Shown in pieces: positions 8,180 to 16,637 of a stretch of DNA of 61,010 bases; position 1 is the first letter of the stretch; every line of letters starts with the position of its first letter. A program made the translations under genes and the position numbers. The notes below the pieces were generated by a model that had not been told where the DNA came from, did not search any database, and was given only the letters and a program-made list of their open reading frames with translations. Source of the stretch: Mycobacterium sp. D16R12 (GTDB lineage: Bacteria; Actinomycetota; Actinomycetes; Mycobacteriales; Mycobacteriaceae); the NCBI RefSeq assembly GCF_002013465.1, contig NZ_MAFC01000027.1, positions 1-61,010 of the forward strand, in the 5' to 3' direction.

Positions 8180-8884
8180 ATGCGTGCCCTGTTGCTCGGT
8201 GGTCTGACCATGCTGGGAGCAGTGCTCCTAGTCGCCGGATGCTCGAAGGGAGCGTCGGTCTCGCCGACCACTCCCCCATCGAGCGCTCCGCCATCAAGCA
8301 GCGCCACCAGCAAGGCTCCCACCTCGACCACCACCAAGACTCCCATCGAATTACCGGAGCCCACCGCAGGTGCGCCATATGACGCTGTGGCGCAGTGGAT
8401 TTCCAAGGGAGCCCCGGTGGACGCCACCAACTTCCACTCGGCCACCAGCCAGGACGGGCAGAAGACCGACCTCGGTGGCAACGTCGCGTTCAAGACTCCG
8501 TCGGGCAAGACACGATGCATGACGAGCAATATCGATCCGGACACACTATCTTGCCTGGTCAACCTCACAAATCCGCCGAAGCGGCCCAGCGGCACCGAGG
8601 GCAACTGGGTCGGCGGATGGACCGATTTCAATGGCCGGCAGGTCACGGTGGGCGGACTACACGGGGACCCGGGACCCTTCCAAAGCGGTGACGGAAACCC
8701 GCTCGACTACGGCGGCCGCCTCACGTTCGGAGACTTTGGTTGCCGCAGTGAGACTTCCGGATTGTTCTGCGAGAACACCAAGACACGGTCCGCCATTCGG
8801 ATCAGCGACGCCGGGATTGAACCATTCGGCTGCCTGAAAGAGGTCACCCCGAGCGACGGCAGTGGTCGGGAATTCAGCTGCTAA
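8180..8884 (+). CDS. Secreted lipoprotein of unknown function
   Basis: A 234-residue protein. A signal sequence with lipobox LVAGC puts the lipidated cysteine at residue 21, followed by a Ser/Thr/Pro-rich linker to about residue 60 and a globular domain with six cysteines. A core including DFNGRQVTVGG and GDFGCRSE is of the kind seen in mycobacterial secreted proteins of unknown role. It starts 9 bp after the exporter, so the two may be co-transcribed. Its stop overlaps the next, converging gene by 4 bp. Confidence 0.8.
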   Translation: MRALLLGGLTMLGAVLLVAGCSKGASVSPTTPPSSAPPSSSATSKAPTSTTTKTPIELPEPTAGAPYDAVAQWISKGAPVDATNFHSATSQDGQKTDLGGNVAFKTPSGKTRCMTSNIDPDTLSCLVNLTNPPKRPSGTEGNWVGGWTDFNGRQVTVGGLHGDPGPFQSGDGNPLDYGGRLTFGDFGCRSETSGLFCENTKTRSAIRISDAGIEPFGCLKEVTPSDGSGREFSC

Positions 8885-9495
8885 TCCAGCACGCGGGCCA
8901 GATACTCCTCACCGCGGGGCGAGAGCCGGTAGCCCACGGGCAGACTCAGGGTCAGACCCAAGTTCTTGAGTTTGCGCACGTGCACCTTGAAGGTCGCCAA
9001 ATCGGGCCAACGCGAGCAGGATTCGAGGTCTTTGGCCCGCACCTCCGGACGCCGGGAGATCTCTCGCAGCACCTCACGGGTCCAGGGCCCTGGTGTGGCG
9101 CTGCGGTCCATCCGATCCAGTCGCGCGTCGATATCGGCAACGTCGTCGGCCGAGAGGGCCACCGACGAGGCCAGCTCCGCACGTGGATCGGCCATGGCAA
9201 CCTTGCGAAATGCCAAGCGGTACAACGGGTCGGCTCCGCTCGCACCGACATCGCTTCGCGCCACCTCGGCCGAGTGATACCCGGCCAACAGCGCGTCGGC
9301 ATCGTCGATATCGCGTGCGGTGATCTGGTCGACGGCATCGACCTCGATAAAGTCGAAGGCGGTCATGGAACGAATGCGGTCCGAGCCGACACGGTAGCGA
9401 CCGCCCACCTTCACCTGCGGGCGCTTCCAGCGCCGGTACGCCACCGAGATGGTGCCATCGTGGATTCCGGCCCGCAGCCTCGGCTCGAAAAGCAT
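8881..9495 (-). CDS. Hypothetical protein, ASCH/PUA-like N-terminus and winged-helix-like C-terminus
   Basis: A 204-residue protein. The first 80 residues, with ISVAYRRWKRPQVKVGGRY and the later DIDDADALLAGY, resemble the small beta-barrel ASCH/PUA fold that binds RNA or modified nucleotides. The C-terminal part, around MDRSATPGPW then LSLPVGYRLSPRGEEYL, looks like a winged helix. The ATG overlaps the stop of the upstream dienelactone hydrolase by one base (TAATG), so the two are coupled. Domain calls are by eye and low in certainty. Confidence 0.7.
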   Translation of the reverse strand: MLFEPRLRAGIHDGTISVAYRRWKRPQVKVGGRYRVGSDRIRSMTAFDFIEVDAVDQITARDIDDADALLAGYHSAEVARSDVGASGADPLYRLAFRKVAMADPRAELASSVALSADDVADIDARLDRMDRSATPGPWTREVLREISRRPEVRAKDLESCSRWPDLATFKVHVRKLKNLGLTLSLPVGYRLSPRGEEYLARVLD

Positions 9496-10232
9496 TAGAT
9501 GCCCAGCTGTGCACCGTAGAGCTCTTCGAGGGCTCGCCAATGGCGCTCGGCCACCGCCTCGTCGTAGGTGGCGTTGTCGGTGACTGCGAATCCGTGCTTG
9601 GCGGGATACGTCTCGATGGTGTGCCGCACCCCGGCATCGGTCAACACCTGCGCCAGCAGCTGCTCCTGCGCGGGCGGAAAGGATGCGTCCTCCTGTGCGG
9701 CGGCGACCAGCACGACGCCGGTGATCCTGTCGGCGATGTGGTGGGGACTGTTCGGGTCGTCGGCGTTGGCAAGATTGCCGCCGTGAAATGAGGCAACCGC
9801 GCCCACCCGGGGCGCGTGCGTCGCTGCTACCCGCAACGAGATTCGCCCGCCCATGCAATAGCCGGTCAGGCCCACCGCGCCACCCGTCACCTCGGGCTGC
9901 TGGGCAAGGAACTCCAGAAAGGCACCCGCATCGGCATCGATCCGCGCGGGGGTGAGTGTCCCCATCGTCGCGAAGAGACGGCCACGCTCTTCCGGGTCTC
10001 CAAATGCGGTCGCCAGATCGAATGGCTTCCAATCACCTTCGCGGTAGTAGACATCGGGCACCAGTGCCACGTATCCCAACGCCGCAAGTCGGTCCCCCAT
10101 CTCCCGCATGACCTCGCGGGCACCGCCGGCATCGGGGTAGACGATGACAGCGGGTCCGGGCTTGTCCGGCACATGCAGAGTTGCGGGGCATCGCCCGTCG
10201 GGCGTGGGGATCTGAACATCGCGACGAGACAT
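9495..10232 (-). CDS. Dienelactone hydrolase-family protein
   Basis: An alpha/beta hydrolase of about 245 residues. The nucleophile elbow is GYCMGG, with cysteine in the nucleophile position as in carboxymethylenebutenolidase; the acid lies in AAAQEDASFPP and the histidine in AKHGFA. The natural substrate may be any lactone or ester. ATG at 10232 is preferred because GGAAAAC precedes it; ATG 10241 is also in frame. It is followed without a gap by the ASCH-like gene. Confidence 0.9.
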   Translation of the reverse strand: MSRRDVQIPTPDGRCPATLHVPDKPGPAVIVYPDAGGAREVMREMGDRLAALGYVALVPDVYYREGDWKPFDLATAFGDPEERGRLFATMGTLTPARIDADAGAFLEFLAQQPEVTGGAVGLTGYCMGGRISLRVAATHAPRVGAVASFHGGNLANADDPNSPHHIADRITGVVLVAAAQEDASFPPAQEQLLAQVLTDAGVRHTIETYPAKHGFAVTDNATYDEAVAERHWRALEELYGAQLGI

Positions 10233-10319
10233 GTTTTCCATCAAACCAGCCACCAGGCTGAGCAGCCAGCACACTGGTATCTTGGGCCTCACTATCCGTC
10301 AATGACCAGGGGGAATCTG

Positions 10320-11138
10320 ATGGCCTTCGGCAGCACGCTGTCTACATCGTGGCAAATCTTCAAGACATCCGCGAAGGTACTCAGCTCCCGCAAGGAGCTC
10401 GTCGTCTTCCCGATCCTGTCGGGGCTTACCGCATTGCTCGTGCTGATCGGGATGGTGGCCCTCGGAGTCCTGCTACTGCCCGCGACGACCGGAGATTCGG
10501 TACCGCCGCTCTTCTACCCTGTCTTCGCCCTCGGGTACTTCGTGCTGATGTACATCGCGACCTTCTGGCAGGCGGCACTCATCTCGCAGGCGAACATCGC
10601 ACTGGAGGGTGGGGATCCGAGCGTCGCCGCGGGCATCTCGACGGCTGCCCAGCACGGCGGTCGCCTCCTGCCGTGGGTTCTCATCACCGGGGTCGTCTCC
10701 TGGATCATCAGCGCCGTCGAGGAGCGGGTGCCGTTCGTCGGGCGATTGCTCGATGTCGCGTGGCGCGTGGTCTCTTTCCAGGTGCTGCCCACAATCGTGC
10801 TGCAGAACCTCGGTGCCATCGACGCCATCAAGAAGACCAAGGAAACACTCAAGAACGCCTGGGGCCAGAACGTCGTGGGCATTGTGGGACTGAGCTTCTT
10901 CACCGCAATGTTGACGCTGCCCGGAGTCGGGTTGGTCTACCTGGGAATCGCCGCGAACGTGAGCGCTGTGACGGGCGTGTTCGCGGCGCTCGGTGTGTTG
11001 TGGATCCTGGCAGCGTCCATCATCGGGGCCGCGCTCACCGGAATCTTCCAGACCGCCCTGTATCGGTTCACGGTTGACGGCCACGTGCCGGGACCATTCG
11101 CCGGAGTGGATCTGCGACAGGCGCTCAAGACTCGCTAA
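10320..11138 (+). CDS. DUF6159-family membrane protein
   Basis: A 272-residue membrane protein with about five to six hydrophobic segments. A short cytoplasmic N-terminus with TSWQIFKTSAKVL leads into the first segment; the central VEERVPFVGRLLDVAWRVV and IDAIKKTKETLKNAWG are typical of this family, found in actinobacteria and archaea. Role unknown. ATG 10320 is chosen because GGGGGAA lies 5 bp upstream. It converges on cdsA. Confidence 0.82.
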   Translation: MAFGSTLSTSWQIFKTSAKVLSSRKELVVFPILSGLTALLVLIGMVALGVLLLPATTGDSVPPLFYPVFALGYFVLMYIATFWQAALISQANIALEGGDPSVAAGISTAAQHGGRLLPWVLITGVVSWIISAVEERVPFVGRLLDVAWRVVSFQVLPTIVLQNLGAIDAIKKTKETLKNAWGQNVVGIVGLSFFTAMLTLPGVGLVYLGIAANVSAVTGVFAALGVLWILAASIIGAALTGIFQTALYRFTVDGHVPGPFAGVDLRQALKTR

Positions 11139-11266
11139 TCGTCCTTAAGCAGCACCGGGATCGTCCCCAGCGTCCCGTGGCCTGGTAGCTCTGGGGCTTC
11201 TACTGAGCGGAGGGCTCTGGGTCGCGGTCGCCGTCCTACGGAGCTGTACCGACGTGCCGGCGCAGC
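11139..11266. terminator. Convergent gap with a weak hairpin
   Basis: 128 bp between two converging genes. CCCCAG (11165-11170) can pair with CTGGGG (11191-11196) across a 20-bp loop. No U-tract follows. It may serve as a bidirectional terminator; nothing else is seen in the gap. Confidence 0.25.
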
Positions 11267-12145
11267 CTAGATAAAGACAGTCAGCACAATCCAGGTGGCG
11301 ACGGCCGAGGGCAGCAGGGAATCGAGCCGATCCATGATGCCGCCATGTCCCGGTAGCAACGTGCCCATGTCTTTGATGCCCAAATCGCGCTTGACCTGGG
11401 ACTCAACCAAGTCGCCGAGCGTTCCGGTGATGACGAGCATGATGCCCAGGGCAACACCGACGAATGGGTGATGCCCGAGCAGGAACGTCACCGCAAGGGT
11501 CGACGCGGTCGTCCCCACCAGCAGCGAGCCCGCCAAGCCCTCCCAGGATTTCTTGGGACTGATCGCGGGCGCCATCGGATGCTTACCGAACAAGACGCCC
11601 GCCGCGTAACCGCCGATATCGGAGAATGTGACACCGAGCATCAGGCAGAACACCTGCTCCGCACCGTTTTCCGGATAGACCAGCAGCGCGCCGAATGACG
11701 CGAACAGCGGGACCCACGCGGCCACGAACACCGTGATCGCGACATCGCGCAGATAGTTCACCGGCTGCTGGTTCAAGCCGTGCCCAACCAGCCGCCAGAT
11801 CATGCAGACCACCACGGTCGCACCAAACGCGCCAAGCGCACCGGCCGTCCCCCACGGCCACGTCAGCCAGATCATCGCCTGCCCGCCGAAGAACAGCGGG
11901 ATGAACGGCACCGAAATATCGGCCTGGCGCAGCCGCTTGGTCACCTCCCACATCGCGATCCCCAGGAAGACCGAGATGATGCCGACCCAGATCTCCTTCT
12001 GGTACAGCAGCGAGAAAATGATCATGGCGGCGAGGACAACGCCAACGCCGATGGCGGCCGGCAGGTTGCGTCCGGCTCGGGACTTCGCCCCCGAAGGGGG
12101 CGCGTCGGGGGCCGGAGCCGCGTCGGTATCTCCCATGGTCGTCAT
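11267..12145 (-). CDS. cdsA: Phosphatidate cytidylyltransferase (CDP-diacylglycerol synthase)
   Basis: Makes CDP-diacylglycerol from phosphatidic acid and CTP, the precursor of phosphatidylinositol, PIMs and cardiolipin. The 292-residue protein has about eight membrane segments and the family signature near the C-terminus: SPKKSWEG, then VKRDLGIKD and LPGHGGIMDRLDS with the conserved HGG and D-x-x-D residues. The first 35 residues are an Ala/Pro-rich cytoplasmic tail. It follows frr by 11 bp in the pyrH-frr-cdsA run. Confidence 0.96.
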   Translation of the reverse strand: MTTMGDTDAAPAPDAPPSGAKSRAGRNLPAAIGVGVVLAAMIIFSLLYQKEIWVGIISVFLGIAMWEVTKRLRQADISVPFIPLFFGGQAMIWLTWPWGTAGALGAFGATVVVCMIWRLVGHGLNQQPVNYLRDVAITVFVAAWVPLFASFGALLVYPENGAEQVFCLMLGVTFSDIGGYAAGVLFGKHPMAPAISPKKSWEGLAGSLLVGTTASTLAVTFLLGHHPFVGVALGIMLVITGTLGDLVESQVKRDLGIKDMGTLLPGHGGIMDRLDSLLPSAVATWIVLTVFI

Positions 12146-12156
12146 TACCGGGGCCC

Positions 12157-12714
12157 CTAGACCTCCAGTAACTCGCCTTCTTTGTGCTTCACCAACTCGT
12201 CGATCTGGGTCACGTACTGGGACGTGGTCTTGTCCAGATCCTTTTCCGCGCGGCCTACTTCGTCCTCGCCGGCCTCGCCGTCCTTCTTGATCCGGTTGAG
12301 CTCGTCATTGGCCTTACGCCGGATGTTGCGCAGGGTCACCTTGGCGTCCTCGCCCTTGCCCTTGGCCTGCTTGACGAGCTCGCGGCGACGTTCCTCGGTG
12401 AGCTGCGGGACGGCGACACGAATGATGCTGCCGTCATTGCTCGGGTTCAGACCCAGGTCCGAATTGCGGATCGCATCCTCGATGGCCTTGAGCTGATTGG
12501 CCTCATAGGGCTTGATGACCACCAGACGGGCCTCGGGCACATTGATGCCGGCGACCTGCGTGATGGGCGTGATCGTGCCGTAGTAGTCGATGACTACGCG
12601 CTGGAACATGCTCGGATTGGCACGCCCGGTGCGAATCGTCGCGAAGTCATCGCGGGCGACCGCCACGGCCTTTTCCATTTTCTCCTCGGCATCGAGAAGA
12701 ACCTCGTCAATCAC
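12157..12714 (-). CDS. frr: Ribosome recycling factor
   Basis: Splits post-termination ribosomes together with EF-G. The 185-residue protein is full length, with the conserved TIRTGRANP near residue 30, the central beta domain, and the C-terminal long-helix region (VRNIRRKAN-like, seen here as TLRNIRRKAND). It lies downstream of pyrH as in most bacteria, separated by 78 bp that hold two copies of a short repeat. Confidence 0.98.
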   Translation of the reverse strand: MIDEVLLDAEEKMEKAVAVARDDFATIRTGRANPSMFQRVVIDYYGTITPITQVAGINVPEARLVVIKPYEANQLKAIEDAIRNSDLGLNPSNDGSIIRVAVPQLTEERRRELVKQAKGKGEDAKVTLRNIRRKANDELNRIKKDGEAGEDEVGRAEKDLDKTTSQYVTQIDELVKHKEGELLEV

Positions 12715-12738
12715 GATTGATCTCCCATCGGGTTTGAT

Positions 12739-12761
12739 GATCTTCGCGTAAGCGGCTCATC
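12739..12761 (-). repeat. Dispersed 23-bp repeat, copy 1
   Basis: On the minus strand this reads GATGAGCCGCTTACGCGAAG plus ATC. It differs from copy 2 by one base and sits 33 bp from it in the pyrH-frr gap. Confidence 0.7.
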
Positions 12762-12771
12762 TGTATCTGAC

Positions 12772-12794
12772 GATCTTCGCGCAAGCGGCTCATC
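12772..12794 (-). repeat. Dispersed 23-bp repeat, copy 2
   Basis: On the minus strand this reads GATGAGCCGCTTGCGCGAAG plus ATC and begins inside the pyrH stop codon (TGATGAG). Further copies lie at 13588-13608, 46681-46701 and, diverged and inverted, 52246-52267. Confidence 0.72.
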
Positions 12795-13518
12795 ATGGTG
12801 TCACCAGCGTTCCGATCTTCTCACCTGCGACCGCCCTGGCGATATTGCCTTCGGTAAGCAGGTTGAACACCAGGATCGGCATCCGGTTGTCCATACACAG
12901 GCTGAACGCGGTGGCATCGGCGACCTGCAGGCCACGATCGATGACCTCGCGATGCGTGATCTCGGGCAGGAACTCGGCGTCGGGATTGGCGCGCGGATCA
13001 TCGGTGAAGATGCCGTCGACCGCCTTGGCCATCAGCACCACCTCGGCGCCGATCTCCAATGCACGCTGCGCAGCGGTGGTGTCGGTGGAGAAGTACGGCA
13101 GTCCCATACCGGCGCCGAAGATGACGACGCGCCCCTTCTCGAGATGCCTTCTGGCCCGCAGCGGAATGTACGGCTCGGCGACCTGCCCCATGGTGATGGC
13201 GGTCTGCACGCGCGTGACAATGCCTTCTTTTTCCAGGAAGTCTTGGAGCGCAAGGCTGTTCATGACTGTACCGAGCATGCCCATATAGTCCGAGCGCGTC
13301 CGCTCCATGCCGCGCTGCTGCAGCTGCGCGCCGCGGAAGAAATTGCCGCCACCAATCACGACGGCGACCTCGGCACCGCTGCGGACCACCTCAGCAATCT
13401 GGCTAGCCACCCGGTGGACCACATCGGGGTCAAGACCGACGGCTCCCCCGCCGAACATTTCGCCGCCGAGCTTGAGCAGCACCCGCTTATATCCGGTGCG
13501 GCTCACATCGCGAGTCAT
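12793..13518 (-). CDS. pyrH: Uridylate kinase
   Basis: Phosphorylates UMP to UDP; an amino-acid-kinase-fold hexamer regulated by GTP and UTP. The 241-residue protein carries the N-terminal LLKLGGEMFG, GGGNFFRG, DYMGMLGTVMNSLALQ and the nucleotide-binding GAGMGLPYFSTDTTAAQRA. ATG 13518 has GAGGAGG upstream. In M. tuberculosis the gene lies near tsf-rpsB; here helR and other accessory genes separate them. Confidence 0.97.
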   Translation of the reverse strand: MTRDVSRTGYKRVLLKLGGEMFGGGAVGLDPDVVHRVASQIAEVVRSGAEVAVVIGGGNFFRGAQLQQRGMERTRSDYMGMLGTVMNSLALQDFLEKEGIVTRVQTAITMGQVAEPYIPLRARRHLEKGRVVIFGAGMGLPYFSTDTTAAQRALEIGAEVVLMAKAVDGIFTDDPRANPDAEFLPEITHREVIDRGLQVADATAFSLCMDNRMPILVFNLLTEGNIARAVAGEKIGTLVTP

Positions 13519-13587
13519 CACGCCTCCTCGGTACGGGTTCCACAAAGCCGGTGCACAAAGCACAGCCATCGGGCCCACTGCTTCCGC

Positions 13588-13608
13588 TCTTCACGCAAGC
13601 GGCTCATC
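13588..13608 (-). repeat. Dispersed repeat, copy 3
   Basis: On the minus strand this reads GATGAGCCGCTTGCGTGAAG plus A, in the 121-bp gap between helR and pyrH. It matches copy 2 except for one C-to-T change. Confidence 0.7.
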
Positions 13609-13639
13609 GCAAGGCCGCGACGGCGGTGTCTATCCTGCC

Positions 13640-15886
13640 CTATTGGGCGACGCTCGTTGGCACGACCCGGCGAACCGAGCCTGCGTCGGCTGTGGTTTCG
13701 GTGAGGCCGACGAGCGCCTGCGGCAAGGGCGCCACGTGCAGTACCCCAAGGCGTTGGGTGGCGCGAGTGAGTGCCACGTAGAGCTCGGCCGCACCTCGTG
13801 GGCCGTCGGCCAGGATCCGTTCGGGTGCCACCACCAGCACGGCGTCGAACTCCAGGCCCTTGGTCTCCGAAGCGGGCACCGTGCCCGGCACGCCCGGCGG
13901 CCCGATCACTACGCTCGTGCCCTCCCGAGACTCCTCGTCATGCGTGAATTCCTCGATGGCTTTTGGCAATTGGTCTTCGGCGAGATGCCTGGACCAGGGT
14001 AGGACGCCACTTGAACGAACGGATTCGGGTGGCTGGGTCCCCGGCGCGAACTCGGCCAGCAGCGCCGAGGCGACGGCCATGATCTCGGCGGGAGTGCGAT
14101 AGTTCACCGACAACGCCCGGTACAGCCAACGTCCGGGTACGTACGGCGCCAGGATCGCGTCCCAGGAGGTGGCACCGGCCACCGATCGGCGCTGAGCCAG
14201 ATCCCCGACCACGGTGAACGAACGGCTCGGGCAGCGGCGCATCAACGCTCGCCAGTCCATTTCGGACAGTTCCTGCGCCTCGTCGATCACAACGTGCCCG
14301 TATGTCCAGTCCCGGTCGGCCGACGCACGTTCGACGAGGTCGCGGGTGTCGCGTTCGGTAAAGCGTTCTGCCAGGTCCTCGGCGCCGAGCAGATCGGTGG
14401 CGAAGAGGTGGTCCTCATCGTCCATCATGTCTTCGCGGCCGGTCATCATGTCGAGCACACCGGAGGCGTACTCGGCCTCGGCCCTGCGTTCACGCTCGGC
14501 GGCGTCTTCGGCCGCCTTGTCGCGGCCCACCAGATCGATCAGCTCATCGAGCAGAGGTACGTCTGAGACCGTCCACGCGTCACCGACGGCGCGTGCCAGC
14601 GCCGGATCCGCACCGGCAGCGCGCAGCCGCTCTGGTGAGGTGTACAGCTCCGATAACAGCGTCTCCGGTGTCAGTGTCGGCCACAACTCGTCGAGCGCGG
14701 CGGCGAATCCCTCGTGATCCCCAAGTTCGTCCAGCAGCTCCGCACGCAGGTGCTCCCAGGCCTTGCGGTCCTCACGCGTGAGCCACCCCTTCCCGATGCG
14801 CGGGATCGCCCGCTCGGTGAGCGCCCACGTCAGGACGTCGGTGAAGACGGCCCGCGCCTCGTTGTGCGGGAGCCTGCTCGCACGCGCCTCGTCGATGGCC
14901 CACTGCGCGATATCGGCATCGATGCGCACCGCGACATCGGTGAGCTGGATCCGCAATGGCTCCACAGGGGTCCGCTGCCGATCGGCGACCGCCGCCGCGA
15001 GCACGTCGAGAATCTGCAACGAGCCCTTCAGCCGCGCCGCATCCGCCGCATCCTCTGCCGTGACCTTCAGCCCCGGCAACAGATCTCCCGCCGTCGTGAA
15101 CACCACGTTGGTCTCGCCCAACGACGGCAGCACCCGCGAAATATGTGTCAGGAAGGCAGCATTCGGGCCTACAACCAATACGCCGTGGCGTTCCATCCGC
15201 TGGCGCTGGGTGTACAGCAGGTAGGCGACGCGGTGCAGTGCCACAACGGTCTTGCCCGTACCGGGACCACCCTCGATGACCAGCACACCGGGATGATCAA
15301 GTCGGATGATCCGGTCTTGTTCGGCCTGGATGGTCGCCACGATGTCGCGCATCCCATTGCCACGCGGTGCGTTGACGGCCGCGAGCAGCGCCGCATCACT
15401 CATGCTCCCGCGTTCACCATCGTGGTCTTCGCTGTCCGGCCGTCCCAGGAGCTCGTCGGCGAACGCATCGACATGACGTCCCCGAGTCCGGAATTGGCGT
15501 CGCCGCCGGGTGTTTTCCGGGTTGGCGCCCGTGGCGGTGTAGAAAGCCTGCGCCACCGGGGCCCGCCAATCGATCAACAGTGGCTCATAGTCGTTCGTCT
15601 TGTCGAGAAGGCCAATACGCCCGATGTAGGAGTGCTCCCCCGTGAGGGCGTCCAGCCGACCGAAGCACAGCCCGTCATCGGCGACGTCCAAGCGTCGTGC
15701 CTGCCGGGCCAATGCCCGCACCTCGTCATCGCGCTCGACCATCGCCGCGCCGTTCTGCTGATCGACCGGCTCACGCAGGGCGCTGCGGTATCGCCCCTTG
15801 ACGCGTGCACGTTCGGCGTCCAGCAGCTCGTAGAGCCCGGCGATGTACTCCCGCTCTGATTCCAGTTCTTCTTCGTATGTCGTCAA
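13640..15886 (-). CDS. helR: HelR, RNA polymerase-associated SF1 helicase-like rifamycin-protection ATPase
   Basis: Actinobacterial HelD-family protein that enters RNA polymerase through the channels, recycles stalled polymerase and displaces rifampicin. The 748-residue protein has a long antiparallel N-terminal coiled-coil arm (about residues 1-50), the YIGRIGLLD and LIDWRAPVAQAFY insert typical of HelD, Walker A EGGPGTGKTVVALHR, and the DEAQELSEMDWRAL motif II, GDLAQRRS and LYVALTRA helicase motifs. A UvrD-type DNA helicase is unlikely given the HelD signature. The start is TTG 15886, with GGGGAA upstream. An exact RAE site lies 85 bp before it, so induction by rifamycins is expected. The M. 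abscessus orthologue is a known intrinsic rifampicin-resistance determinant. Confidence 0.93.
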   Translation of the reverse strand: MTTYEEELESEREYIAGLYELLDAERARVKGRYRSALREPVDQQNGAAMVERDDEVRALARQARRLDVADDGLCFGRLDALTGEHSYIGRIGLLDKTNDYEPLLIDWRAPVAQAFYTATGANPENTRRRRQFRTRGRHVDAFADELLGRPDSEDHDGERGSMSDAALLAAVNAPRGNGMRDIVATIQAEQDRIIRLDHPGVLVIEGGPGTGKTVVALHRVAYLLYTQRQRMERHGVLVVGPNAAFLTHISRVLPSLGETNVVFTTAGDLLPGLKVTAEDAADAARLKGSLQILDVLAAAVADRQRTPVEPLRIQLTDVAVRIDADIAQWAIDEARASRLPHNEARAVFTDVLTWALTERAIPRIGKGWLTREDRKAWEHLRAELLDELGDHEGFAAALDELWPTLTPETLLSELYTSPERLRAAGADPALARAVGDAWTVSDVPLLDELIDLVGRDKAAEDAAERERRAEAEYASGVLDMMTGREDMMDDEDHLFATDLLGAEDLAERFTERDTRDLVERASADRDWTYGHVVIDEAQELSEMDWRALMRRCPSRSFTVVGDLAQRRSVAGATSWDAILAPYVPGRWLYRALSVNYRTPAEIMAVASALLAEFAPGTQPPESVRSSGVLPWSRHLAEDQLPKAIEEFTHDEESREGTSVVIGPPGVPGTVPASETKGLEFDAVLVVAPERILADGPRGAAELYVALTRATQRLGVLHVAPLPQALVGLTETTADAGSVRRVVPTSVAQ

Positions 15887-15970
15887 CCGGATGTTCCCCG
15901 TTTTCGTTCTAGTTCATGGCATCTGACATTCAGTCTGCGATGTTCAGCCTGCGATTGTGCGGTATGACCG

Positions 15971-15989
15971 GGGTCTTGCCGCAAGCCCC
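15971..15989 (-). promoter_or_regulatory. Rifamycin-associated element (RAE) of helR
   Basis: On the minus strand these 19 bp read GGGGCTTGCGGCAAGACCC, an exact match to the published actinobacterial RAE consensus (GGGGCTTGCGGCAAGRCCC). A TATATC that could serve as a -10 box lies just upstream on the same strand, so the element would overlap the transcription start. It is the only copy seen in the window. Confidence 0.9.
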
Positions 15990-16022
15990 CCGGTCCGATA
16001 TATCTTGAAAGGGGCGGGGTAT

Positions 16023-16601
16023 TCATATCGAGTCGGCGACCGCCACCGCCCGCAGCTCTTTTCTCCAACTCCACAGGCCGACCGCCGCCATGACGGTCAG
16101 GAACGCGTAAAAGCCCGCCGTGAGGTGGAGCCCCTTGAACAGATACACACCCACGGAAAACGCGTCGGTGACGATCCACAGGGCCCAATTCTCTATCCAT
16201 TTTCGGTTCATCATGAATTGGGATACGAGGCTGAGCCCAGTGATTGCCGAATCAAGCTGAGGGGCATTGGAATCGGTGAAGGTGATCAGGAATACATAGA
16301 GCCCTGCCACCAGGGCCATCACACACACCGCCAAGGGCAGCCAGGCCCACGGCGGCGTCCGCCGCACCGCTACCTCATACCGCCCCTCGCTTCGCCGCCG
16401 CCACAGATACCAACCCTGTACGGCTAGCGCAATAAACATGATCTGCAGGGCGGCATCGGCGTAGAGGGTCTGCCGGGCAAAAACCACGATGTAGAACAGC
16501 GAGCTGACGATCGCTACCGGGAAGGTCCAAATATTTTGGCGGACAGCAAGGATCACAAACAGCACACCGGCCATGCTGCCGATTAGCTCAGTCCACTCCA
16601 C
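16023..16601 (-). CDS. pnuC: PnuC-family nicotinamide riboside transporter
   Basis: A 192-residue protein with about seven hydrophobic segments. The PnuC signatures are LQGWYLW-type (here VQGWYLWRRR) and the C-terminal NRKWIENWALWIVTD, in which the tryptophans line the vitamin-binding site. It would import nicotinamide riboside for NAD salvage. The start is GTG. It lies upstream of helR on the same strand, but helR has its own RAE promoter in the gap. The nearby P-loop kinase on the other strand is a candidate for phosphorylating the imported nucleoside. Confidence 0.88.
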   Translation of the reverse strand: MEWTELIGSMAGVLFVILAVRQNIWTFPVAIVSSLFYIVVFARQTLYADAALQIMFIALAVQGWYLWRRRSEGRYEVAVRRTPPWAWLPLAVCVMALVAGLYVFLITFTDSNAPQLDSAITGLSLVSQFMMNRKWIENWALWIVTDAFSVGVYLFKGLHLTAGFYAFLTVMAAVGLWSWRKELRAVAVADSI

Positions 16602-16637
16602 CGCAACAGGCTAGCCGAGCCCCAGTAAGCTCGCGCC

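Noticed and set aside
13640..15886. UvrD/PcrA DNA-repair helicase
   Set aside because: The N-terminal coiled coil, the HelD-specific YIGRIGLLD/WRAPVAQAFY block and the upstream RAE all point to HelR.
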